In this document: positions 1 to 5,731 of the stretch, piece by piece
Position numbering within the stretch: position 1 is the first letter of the stretch
Layout of the letters: every line of letters starts with the position of its first letter
NCBI GenBank assembly: GCA_964436005.1
Contig: CAYTBK010000180.1
Span: forward strand, 1-6,954
Reading direction: 5' to 3'
DNA: 6,954 nucleotides
Origin: JAGNHB01 sp964436005
Lineage (GTDB): Bacteria > Acidobacteriota > JAAYUB01
The notes under the pieces: model-generated
Told to the model about the DNA's origin: nothing
Databases searched by the model: none
What the model saw: only the letters and a program-made list of their open reading frames with translations
Made by a program: the position numbers and the translations under genes

Positions 1-510
1 TCGCTGGGCGCCGCCTGGCGGGGGCTGCGCCCCGACGCCGCCGCGGCCCTGGTGGAAATCGCCGCGGTCATGCCCGCGGGCGTGGCCAGCCTCGGCTTCG
101 ACATCGTCCTGCGCCAGCTGCCGGACGAAATCCGGCGGCTGACCGGGCAACCGTGGGCGCCGGCCTTTCTGGAGGCCAACGTGTCCTTGTGGCAGGACGG
201 GCGATTCGCCGGGGCCGAGGAACCGATCCGCACCACGGCCGAGCACAAGGTCGAACTGTACCGGCGGGGCGCCGGCCCGGACCATCTCCACCGCGCGCTG
301 CTGGCCGTCGGCCACGGGGCCGACGAGGCCGGCCTGTGCCGCCTGGCCCGGGAAACCGGCGGCCTTTCCGTGGCCGTGGGCGCGCAGCCGGAAGAGGAGG
401 GCTTCTTCGATGTTCTGCTTCCGCCGGGCGGGTGGACGCTGCTGGCGGAACTGGTCAGGGAGGCCTTCCCGCGGGCCGAATCCCCGGGCCCGCCCCGAGC
501 GTCCTTATAA
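1..510 (+). CDS. HAD-superfamily phosphatase-like protein, C-terminal part
   Basis: The reading frame is open from the first base, so the N-terminus, including the expected nucleophile motif DxD, lies outside the window; 169 residues are visible. The order of motifs resembles the SerB-like branch of HAD phosphatases. There is an SxGFD-type motif II (S30-L-G-F-D of the fragment), an AN...DGRFAG strand pair (residues 59-71), a lysine that could be the motif III residue (K83 in EHKVEL), and a motif IV region at 104-109 followed by GGLSVAVG. In the family these residues hydrolyse phosphate monoesters with Mg2+; the substrate here cannot be told. Oddly, motif IV reads GHGADE where the family usually has GDGxND or GDSxTD, so the Mg2+-binding aspartates appear replaced. 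The stop codon is 37 bases before the DtxR-family gene, which suggests co-transcription. The family call is inferred from motif pattern alone. Confidence 0.55.
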   Translation, partial: SLGAAWRGLRPDAAAALVEIAAVMPAGVASLGFDIVLRQLPDEIRRLTGQPWAPAFLEANVSLWQDGRFAGAEEPIRTTAEHKVELYRRGAGPDHLHRALLAVGHGADEAGLCRLARETGGLSVAVGAQPEEEGFFDVLLPPGGWTLLAELVREAFPRAESPGPPRASL

Positions 511-547
511 AATCCGGACGGCCGCGGTCCGCCCGAGGAGGTCTGTC

Positions 548-1201
548 ATGGACGAAAACCAGCTTTACGACGAAATCCTGGAAGCCGTGTGGACGGAGCG
601 GGAAGAAGGAGTCAGTTCCCTGGAGGAGCTGCGCAAGCGGTACCCGGACATGTTTCTCAACGGGCACCTCCAAGCCCTGGCCGGCCTGGGTCTCGTCGCC
701 CGGGAAGGGACCGACGTCGTGCTGACCCCCCGGGGGGAGGCCACCGCCCGGGGCGTCATGCGGCGGCATCGCCTGGCCGAGCGCCTGCTCAAGGACGTCA
801 TGAACTTCGAGGAGTCCGCCTCCGAGGACGAGGCCTGTTCGTTCGAGCACTCCCTGACGCCGGGCATCGTGGATTCCATCTGCACCCTGCTCGGCCACCC
901 CACCCAGTGCCCCCACGGCCTGCCCATCCCCCCCGGGGACTGCTGCCGCCAGGCCCGCGAATCGGTGGAAGCCATCGTCACGACCCTCCCCATGCTGGCG
1001 GTGGGCAAGAGCGCACCGGTTTCCTACATCGCCTCCCGCAATTACGATCGTATAAAAAAATTATATTCTTTCGGCATTTACCCCGGCATCCACCTCACGC
1101 TGCTCCAGCGCTCGCCCGCGGTGGTGATCAAGGTCGAAGAAACCCAGATCGCCCTGGAACCTTCGGTGGCTGAGGCCATCTACGTCTGCCGGGGCGACTG
1201 A
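548..1201 (+). CDS. DtxR/IdeR-family metal-dependent transcriptional regulator with FeoA-like domain
   Basis: The protein has 217 residues, typical of the family. The ATG at 548 follows a GAGGAG ribosome site at 535-540 with 7 bases between, which supports this start. Residues 1-70 look like the winged helix domain. Residues 71-135 form the dimerisation and metal domain, with the hallmark RRHRLAERLL (H74, E78) and EACSFEH (C97, E100, H101). A cysteine at the C97 position is the DtxR/IdeR iron type; MntR has glutamate there. Next comes HPTQCPHG followed by IPPGDCC (C121, C132, C133), a cysteine-bearing version of the conserved HPT..G.PIP stretch. Residues 147-214 match a FeoA/SH3-like domain (GIYPG, QRSPAVVIKV, IALEPSVAEAIYV). 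In the family, metal binding makes the dimer bind DNA and repress uptake genes. No operator or target gene is visible here. It lies 37 bases after the HAD-like gene and probably shares its transcript. An AT-rich patch with seven A residues lies at 1051-1070. Confidence 0.93.
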   Translation: MDENQLYDEILEAVWTEREEGVSSLEELRKRYPDMFLNGHLQALAGLGLVAREGTDVVLTPRGEATARGVMRRHRLAERLLKDVMNFEESASEDEACSFEHSLTPGIVDSICTLLGHPTQCPHGLPIPPGDCCRQARESVEAIVTTLPMLAVGKSAPVSYIASRNYDRIKKLYSFGIYPGIHLTLLQRSPAVVIKVEETQIALEPSVAEAIYVCRGD

Positions 1202-1211
1202 CGCCCCCGGC
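1188..1211 (+). terminator. Possible weak hairpin at the dtxR-like stop codon
   Basis: The sequence gccggggcg at 1188-1196 can pair with cgcccccggc at 1202-1211, with one C bulged, around a 5-base loop containing the TGA stop. No T-run follows, so this is at most a weak or factor-assisted terminator. The bidirectional hairpin at 1468-1508 is a better candidate for ending this transcript. Confidence 0.25.
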
Positions 1212-1257
1212 GGCTTTGCGTGAGCCGGATTCTCTCACGCCAAGCCGCAAAGCCGCC
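1209..1257. repeat. 12-bp perfect inverted repeat, REP-like hairpin
   Basis: The sequence ggcggctttgcg at 1209-1220 is exactly complementary to cgcaaagccgcc at 1246-1257, leaving a 25-base loop. The left arm continues to tga (1221-1223) and the loop contains tcacgcc (1235-1241). Both arms are therefore variants of one unit (ggcggctt-gcgtga) in opposite orientations, the right arm carrying 8 extra bases. It sits just after the dtxR-like stop codon, where it could stabilise a 3' end or help terminate transcription. The complementarity is seen directly; the function is inferred. Confidence 0.6.
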
Positions 1258-1456
1258 AAGGAGAAGAGAGTCGAGCCGGCAAATCGAAGATCCGATGATT
1301 TTATTAATAGGTTGGCCACCAGATTGCATCCATCGGCCCGGCAGTTTCCCCAACTGGTTTTTCCTTCCCAGGAACAAAAACGACCTCCGCCGCAATTCCA
1401 TTCCATTTGCTTATCCCGATCCGCATCCCTCTTTGCGCCTTGGCGGCTTGGCGTGA
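1235..1456. repeat. Inverted-repeat-bounded, gene-free intergenic element
   Basis: The right arm ccttggcggcttggcgtga (1438-1456) is the exact reverse complement of the left arm at 1235-1261 once an 8-base insertion (aaagccgc, 1249-1256) is removed, giving 19 matched bases. A third copy of the core in direct orientation (1209-1223) differs from 1442-1456 at one of 15 positions. The roughly 175 bases between the arms are richer in A and T than the flanks and show no credible gene. Short open frames here encode only repeat-derived peptides. The structure fits a small palindromic dispersed repeat or a MITE-like element, but no target-site duplication was identified. Confidence 0.5.
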
Positions 1457-1467
1457 AGCTCCCCCCG

Positions 1468-1508
1468 AAAAAAAATCGCGGCGCCGGAGTGGCGCCGCGT
1501 TTCGTTTT
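1468..1508. terminator. Bidirectional intrinsic terminator between convergent genes
   Basis: A perfect 9-bp stem, cgcggcgcc (1477-1485) with ggcgccgcg (1491-1499), has a 5-base loop. On the left is a run of eight A (1468-1475), which on the minus strand becomes a T-tract directly after the stem. This makes a classic Rho-independent terminator 33 bases past the ribonuclease stop codon. On the plus strand the stem is followed by tttcgtttt (1500-1508), so it could also stop rightward transcription from the dtxR-like gene. Confidence 0.9.
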
Positions 1509-1532
1509 CCGACGGGTTTCGGGCCCGACCGG

Positions 1533-3707
1533 TCAGTCTGCCGTCAGCTCGAAGGCCTGGGAAGGCATGAGCGGGTCGGGGACGAGGATGACGTCCTGGC
1601 CGCAGAGGATCCGCAACTCCTCCACCACCTGGACGTTCTCTCCCTTGAGGGCCCGGATGACCTCGGTGTTGGCCCGCAGGACGATGTTGTGACCCCGCAG
1701 GGTGCCGCGCATCCGGTCGGCCGAGGCGTAGATGTCGAAGCAGGTGGAGGAGACGGACTTGACGAAGCCGTTCCCGTCGCAGCAGGGGCACGGGTCGGAG
1801 AGGTTCTTCTCCAGGGCGCCGGCGGTGCGCTTGCGCGTCATGGCCACCAGACCGAAATCGTTGAATGAAAGCACTTTCGACGGCGACTTGTCCTTGCGCA
1901 GCTCCTGCATGAGGACGTCCATGACCTTCTTGCGGCCCAGCTTGTCCTGCATGTCGATGAAGTCCATGACGATGATCCCGCCGAGGTTGCGCAGGCGGAT
2001 CTGGCGCACGATCTCCTTGGCGGCGTCGAGGTTGGTCCGCGTGATGGTCTCCTCGAAGTTGCTGTTCTTGCCGACGTAGCGGCCGGTGTTGACGTCGATG
2101 GCCACCAGCGCCTCGGCGTGGTTGATGACGATGAAGCCGCCGGAACGCAGCCAGACCTTCTGGCGCATGGCCTTCTGGACCTCGGAGATGATGTTGAAGA
2201 ACTCGAAGAGGGACTGTTCCCGGTTGAACAGCTTGACCCGGCTCAGCATGGAGGGCATGAAGCGCTCCATGAAGGAGAGGGTGGCGGCGAAGTGGGACTC
2301 GTCGTCGATCCAGATGGTCTGCACGGTCTCGTCGAGGCGGTCGCGGAGGATCCGCTCCACCAGGCCCGGTTCCTCGTAGAGGAGGGCGGGGGCCTTTTCC
2401 GAGACGTTTCGTTCCTGGATGTCCTGCCAGGTGCTCAGCAGGAATTCCACGTCCTGGATCAGGTCGTTCTCCGAGCACCCTTCCGCGGCGGTCCGGATGA
2501 TGAAGCCGCCCTGGCGACCGGCCATGTGGCTGATGACCGTCTGGCGAAGCCGGCGGCGTTCATGGTCGGTGCGGATCTTGCGGGAAACGCCGATCCGGTT
2601 GAAAGTGGGCAGGAAAACGGCCAGGCGGCCGGGGATGGAGATGTGCGAGGTGATCCGGGCGCTCTTGAGCGAAATGGGTTCCTTGACCACCTGGGCGATG
2701 ATCTCCTGCCCCTGGCGCAGCAGGTTCGAGATGTTGCCGGGCTCGTTCTCCCCGGCGGTATTGAAGCTCCGGCCGCCGCCACGGCGACGGCGCCCGCGGT
2801 TCCGGCCCTGGGAGTGGGCCGTGCCGTCCGTGGGCAGACGGACCTCGGCCGTGGCGTTGTCGCCCTCGGCGGCCTCTCCTTCCGCGTCGGCTTTCTTGGC
2901 CGTTCGGCGGGCAGGGCGCTTGCGGGCGGCCGGCTTCCGGGTCCTGGTCTTCGCCTCGGTTTCCGCGGGGGGTTCCGCGCTTTCCACGGCCGCCGGGCTT
3001 TCCGCCGCCGTCGGGGCCGGGGCCTCGGGCGCCGGGGGCTCAAAGTCCGCCCTCTCGCGTTCCGGCTCGGGCATGTTTTCGGCGATATCCATCGACGGAT
3101 CCGACTGTTCAGGCTGGGCGGCCGCTTCTCCCTGCCGCTGTCCGCCGGAACGGGACCGGCCCCGGCGGCGGGAGCGACGGCGCGAGGGCCGGGAAGCCGG
3201 CGATCCTTCCCCGGCAGGGGCGACCGCCGATTCCTCGACCGGGCCTCCGGCGGCTTCTTCCGGGAAGCCCTCCCCGACTTCTTCCATGGCCGCTTCCGGC
3301 GGGGCCTCGAGATCCAGCCCCTCCTCCTGTTCGGCCTCCAGGGCCTCTTCCAGCAGGTCGGCCGGCTCTTCCGGTTCCGGTCTCGAGGCCGCCGGCAGCA
3401 CGGCGGAGGGCAGCGCCGCAGGACGCGGCGCCTGCTGCCGGATGCCGTCGTCCTCCACGGTTTCGGCGAGTTCCGAGAACTCGTCGAGGATATCCGTCAC
3501 GTAAAGGAACGCGTTCTTTTCCAGGCCGATGTCCACGAAGGCCGACTGCATGCCCGGCAGCACCTTGTCGACGCGGCCCTTGTAGATGTTGCCGACGACG
3601 CTGCGGTCGCACCGCCGTTCCACGTAGTACTCCACCAGAACATCGTCTTCCAGGATGGCCAGGTGCACCTCGAAAGGAGTCACGTGCACCATAAGGTCAC
3701 GATTCAT
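1533..3707 (-). CDS. rng: Ribonuclease E/G family endoribonuclease, RNase G-like core with long S1-domain insert
   Basis: The protein has 724 residues. It matches the RNase G/E catalytic core from its start (VHVTPFEVHLAILEDDVLVEY) to its end, with no C-terminal scaffold. The S1 domain begins at about residue 37 (VGNIYKGRVDKVLPGMQSAF) and resumes at 325-345 (ISNLLRQGQEIIAQVVKEP). Between them lie about 235 residues of low-complexity sequence, where E. coli RNase G has a loop of about 20. Core residues are intact: the 5'-monophosphate sensor GGFIIRTAAEG (R405, T406), catalytic D538 in AIDVNTG and D582 in VMDFIDM, and the zinc-link CPCC (C640, C643). In the family this enzyme cuts single-stranded RNA in rRNA maturation and mRNA decay. 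The ATG at 3707 follows GAGGTGA (3711-3717), a good ribosome site. It is the last gene of the leftward block, after a 265-base leader, and ends at a strong terminator. The choice between the names rng and rne is a convention; the core resembles RNase G more. Confidence 0.95.
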   Translation of the reverse strand: MNRDLMVHVTPFEVHLAILEDDVLVEYYVERRCDRSVVGNIYKGRVDKVLPGMQSAFVDIGLEKNAFLYVTDILDEFSELAETVEDDGIRQQAPRPAALPSAVLPAASRPEPEEPADLLEEALEAEQEEGLDLEAPPEAAMEEVGEGFPEEAAGGPVEESAVAPAGEGSPASRPSRRRSRRRGRSRSGGQRQGEAAAQPEQSDPSMDIAENMPEPERERADFEPPAPEAPAPTAAESPAAVESAEPPAETEAKTRTRKPAARKRPARRTAKKADAEGEAAEGDNATAEVRLPTDGTAHSQGRNRGRRRRGGGRSFNTAGENEPGNISNLLRQGQEIIAQVVKEPISLKSARITSHISIPGRLAVFLPTFNRIGVSRKIRTDHERRRLRQTVISHMAGRQGGFIIRTAAEGCSENDLIQDVEFLLSTWQDIQERNVSEKAPALLYEEPGLVERILRDRLDETVQTIWIDDESHFAATLSFMERFMPSMLSRVKLFNREQSLFEFFNIISEVQKAMRQKVWLRSGGFIVINHAEALVAIDVNTGRYVGKNSNFEETITRTNLDAAKEIVRQIRLRNLGGIIVMDFIDMQDKLGRKKVMDVLMQELRKDKSPSKVLSFNDFGLVAMTRKRTAGALEKNLSDPCPCCDGNGFVKSVSSTCFDIYASADRMRGTLRGHNIVLRANTEVIRALKGENVQVVEELRILCGQDVILVPDPLMPSQAFELTAD

Positions 3708-3972
3708 TTTTCACCTCATTATTAAATTGTGAGGGGAACCCGTCTCTTGTGTGGAGGAAAACCGCATCAACCCGGAACCGAATCCGCTCGTCCCGTCCGT
3801 GGCCGGCCACCGCCAGCCGGGATCCCCGGCCATCCGTAACAGAACAGCAGCAATACACTTCGCGAGTCGTCGATCCTGGTACGCCACCCTGTCTCCACCG
3901 GATTCCCGTGCGGGGGCGCAAAATACCGAAAAAACATCTTAGCACGCGGCACGCTGGACAGAAAGCGTTTTT
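3708..3972 (-). promoter_or_regulatory. Leader region of the ribonuclease gene with alternative palindromes
   Basis: These 265 bases lie between the TrmN6-like stop and the ribonuclease start and hold no credible gene. They contain a perfect 12-bp palindrome, gtggccggccac (3799-3810). They also hold two competing stems: tggccgg (3800-3806) with ccggcca (3826-3832), and gccggg (3816-3821) with cccggc (3825-3830). An AT-rich tract (about 3718-3728) just before the ribosome site might serve as a -10 element, but no convincing -35 was found. A run of six T on the minus strand lies at 3930-3935, without a strong stem before it. E. coli rne is autoregulated through structure in its 5' leader; whether this leader does the same is only a possibility. 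Confidence 0.3.
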
Positions 3973-4710
3973 TCAAGGCGTTATCATGCCGAGGAATTCC
4001 GGCGCATATCGCCCCGGCGCGTCGTAGATCGCCAGCGGCGGCCGGCACTCCGGCGCGGAGACGCCCCCGCCCTTCCGGAACGACAGCAGCACCAGCGTCG
4101 GCGCCGGGTCCCCCGCCCGGGAGAACACGGGCCGGTGGACGGACGGCGCGAAGCCGGCCGCGCCCGCCACCGTCAGGATCTCCGCCTGCCGCTCGGCCAG
4201 GTGGATGAGGTGGAAAACCCCTGTTTCGCCCAGGAACCGGCCAGCGGCCCGGAAGAGTTCCGGCAGGGCCAACGTGAATTCGTGGCGGGCGATGGCCTTG
4301 CCGGGATGGGGGTTGGTCCGGCCCCGCCCCACCGCCCGGTAGGGCGGATTCGAAAAGACCGCGTCGACGCGGTCGGGCAGCGGGGGGCTTTCCAGTGTGC
4401 GGACATCGCCCTCCACCACCGTCACCCGCCCTTCCGCGCCGTTGGCCCCGACGTTGCGCCGGGCCATCTCCGCCAGGCCCGGCTGGATTTCGACCGCCCA
4501 GACGTGCCGGAACGCTTTCTTCCGGTGAAGGATGAGCGGGATCACCCCGCAGCCCGACCCGATGTCCAGCAGCGTGTCGCCGGCCCGGCAGGGGATGAAG
4601 TCGGCCAGGATCGGGGCGTCCAGCGAGAAGCGGTAGCCCGACCGCGGCTGGAGCAGCCGGAGGGCGCCCTCCAGGAACAGGGTTTCGGCCGCGTCGGGGA
4701 TTTCGGGCAT
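3973..4710 (-). CDS. trmN6: TrmN6/YfiC-like tRNA (adenine-N6)-methyltransferase
   Basis: The protein has 245 residues, close to E. coli TrmN6 (YfiC). It is a class I SAM-dependent methyltransferase. Motif I is LLDIGSGCGVIPLIL (D49 to G55), the acidic end of strand 2 is in WAVEIQPGLA (E74), and the catalytic NPPY lies at 121-124. After it comes RAVGRGRTNPHP-GKAIARHE, a stretch typical of the COG4123 group and preceded in the N-terminal part by YRFSLDAPILADFI. The NPPY tetrad is the signature of enzymes that methylate an exocyclic amino group; the E. coli relative makes m6A37 in tRNA1(Val). The exact substrate here is inferred. The ATG overlaps the M23 stop codon by one base (TGATG at 4708-4712) and has no strong ribosome site of its own, so translation is probably coupled. 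The ribonuclease gene follows on the same strand. Confidence 0.85.
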   Translation of the reverse strand: MPEIPDAAETLFLEGALRLLQPRSGYRFSLDAPILADFIPCRAGDTLLDIGSGCGVIPLILHRKKAFRHVWAVEIQPGLAEMARRNVGANGAEGRVTVVEGDVRTLESPPLPDRVDAVFSNPPYRAVGRGRTNPHPGKAIARHEFTLALPELFRAAGRFLGETGVFHLIHLAERQAEILTVAGAAGFAPSVHRPVFSRAGDPAPTLVLLSFRKGGGVSAPECRPPLAIYDAPGRYAPEFLGMITP

Positions 4711-5609
4711 CAGGACAGTTTTTTCCCGTTCAGGAAAAGGAAGGGGTTGACCGGCCGGCCGTCGACGATGACCTCGTAGTGGAGGTGAGGCCCGGTGGAA
4801 CGGCCGGTGTTGCCCACCAGGCCGATGGTGTCGCCCATCTTCACCGGTTGGCCCACCCGGACCATCATGGCGGAGAGGTGCGCATAGCGGGTGGCGATGC
4901 CGTAGCCGTGCGAAACGATGACCGTGTAGCCGTACCCGGACTGCACGCCGGCGAACAGCACGATCCCGTCGCCCGTCGAGGAGACCCGGGTGCCGGTGGG
5001 GGCGGAGATGTCGATGCCGGTGTGGAATTCCCTGCCGCCGGAGAACGGGTCGGGGCGCCCGCCGTACCAGGAGCTGATGTAGCCGAGGGCCGGCCAGGCC
5101 TTGGGCAGGGAGGAACGGAAGATGCTGCGCTCGAGGGTCTCGCTCTTGAGCCGGACGAGGGTGTCCTCCAGCAGGTCGAGGCGCCGGCTCAGCTGGGGGA
5201 GCTGCCCCAGCCCGTTCCGGTCGGCGACCTGGCCGAAGGGCGCGTAGCCGAAGCCGCCGGTTCCGCCGGTGGCGGACAGGGCGGAACCGATGTCGATGCC
5301 GGACAACCGGCTGATGGTCATCGCCATGCCTTCCATGTAGGCGATCTTCTCCGCCATCCTGCCCGTTTCGCCGCGGAAGCGGGCGTTCTCCTCCATGAGC
5401 TGCTGCACCCGGACCAGGGTTTCCTCGTGGGAAGACAGCTGCATCGAGGTGGACACGAGACGGAAGGCCCCGTACAGGATAACCGCCGCCAGGAGCACGA
5501 AGACCGCCAGGGCGGCATAGAGCCCCCTGGCCGTGACGCGGAAACGCCTCATCTCCCGGGAATCCCCCGGCACCACGATGAAAGTGAAAAGACGCCTGTT
5601 CCCGTTCAC
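4710..5609 (-). CDS. M23-family (LytM-type) peptidoglycan endopeptidase, membrane anchored
   Basis: The protein has 299 residues. A basic cytoplasmic N-terminus (1-28) leads into a single membrane segment at about 29-50 (LYAALAVFVLLAAVILYGAF). A probable coiled coil follows (about 55-105 and again 135-162), then a glycine-rich linker and the LytM domain at about 175-295. Zinc ligands are H196 and D200 (FHTGIDIS) and H277, with H275 in GPHLHYEV and H244 in RYAHL as the other active-site histidines. All are present, so it should be an active zinc endopeptidase cutting peptide crosslinks on the periplasmic side. The start is GTG at 5609, with GGGAG (5619-5623) nine bases upstream. The next in-frame ATG (residue 20) would remove part of the basic cytoplasmic tail that precedes the membrane segment. 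The gene is first in the leftward block and overlaps the methyltransferase gene. It is transcribed away from marC from a promoter at 5661-5688. Confidence 0.92.
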   Translation of the reverse strand: MNGNRRLFTFIVVPGDSREMRRFRVTARGLYAALAVFVLLAAVILYGAFRLVSTSMQLSSHEETLVRVQQLMEENARFRGETGRMAEKIAYMEGMAMTISRLSGIDIGSALSATGGTGGFGYAPFGQVADRNGLGQLPQLSRRLDLLEDTLVRLKSETLERSIFRSSLPKAWPALGYISSWYGGRPDPFSGGREFHTGIDISAPTGTRVSSTGDGIVLFAGVQSGYGYTVIVSHGYGIATRYAHLSAMMVRVGQPVKMGDTIGLVGNTGRSTGPHLHYEVIVDGRPVNPFLFLNGKKLS

Positions 5610-5660
5610 GAGTCGCTGCTCCCGCGCTGTCGGCGTAACGCCAAGATTACGAAAATGGAT

Positions 5661-5688
5661 ATATTACTCACGCCGCGGAGGCAGTCAA
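5661..5688 (-). promoter_or_regulatory. Sigma70-like promoter of the M23 peptidase block
   Basis: On the minus strand, TTGACT (5683-5688) and TAATAT (5661-5666) are separated by 16 bases. These are close matches to -35 and -10 boxes. They lie in the divergent intergenic region, about 50 bases before the GTG start, and point leftward. Confidence 0.65.
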
Positions 5689-5696
5689 GGAAAAAA

Positions 5697-5705
5697 TGGT
5701 ATACT
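5697..5705 (+). promoter_or_regulatory. Extended -10 promoter of marC
   Basis: The sequence TGGTATACT has the TGn extension followed by a TATACT hexamer (5700-5705). No good -35 box is found 16-18 bases upstream, which is usual for extended -10 promoters. Transcription would start near 5712. That is after an in-frame ATG at 5696 and 20 bases before the ATG at 5732, so it supports the downstream start of marC. Confidence 0.55.
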
Positions 5706-5731
5706 CTGGCCGGGACCAGGAGGCCCTTGGA

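Noticed and set aside
410..547. Upstream in-frame extension of the dtxR-like gene from an ATG at 410
   Set aside because: It overlaps the HAD-like coding frame and adds Arg/Pro-rich residues foreign to the family; the ATG at 548 has a proper ribosome site.
1220..1456. Small plus-strand frame between the dtxR-like and ribonuclease genes
   Set aside because: Its ends are the inverted repeat itself (RQAAKPPRR and LRLGGLA), a familiar spurious product of such repeats, and it has no good ribosome site.
1411..2478. 355-codon minus-strand frame within the ribonuclease gene
   Set aside because: It lies in another frame of the same strand as the RNase core, extends through its terminator and gives a His/Arg/Pro-rich product typical of a shadow frame.
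2118..3725. 535-codon open frame on the plus strand opposite the ribonuclease gene
   Set aside because: It is antisense to a gene with intact catalytic motifs; the low-complexity translation follows from GC-rich codon bias, and no family is recognisable.
3697..3945. 82-codon minus-strand frame overlapping the ribonuclease start
   Set aside because: It overlaps the ribosome site and start of the ribonuclease gene, has an irregular composition and no recognisable domain; treated as leader.
5696..5731. Upstream ATG as start of marC
   Set aside because: It overlaps the extended -10 element and lacks a ribosome site, while the ATG at 5732 has AGGAGG at ideal spacing and begins like other MarC proteins.
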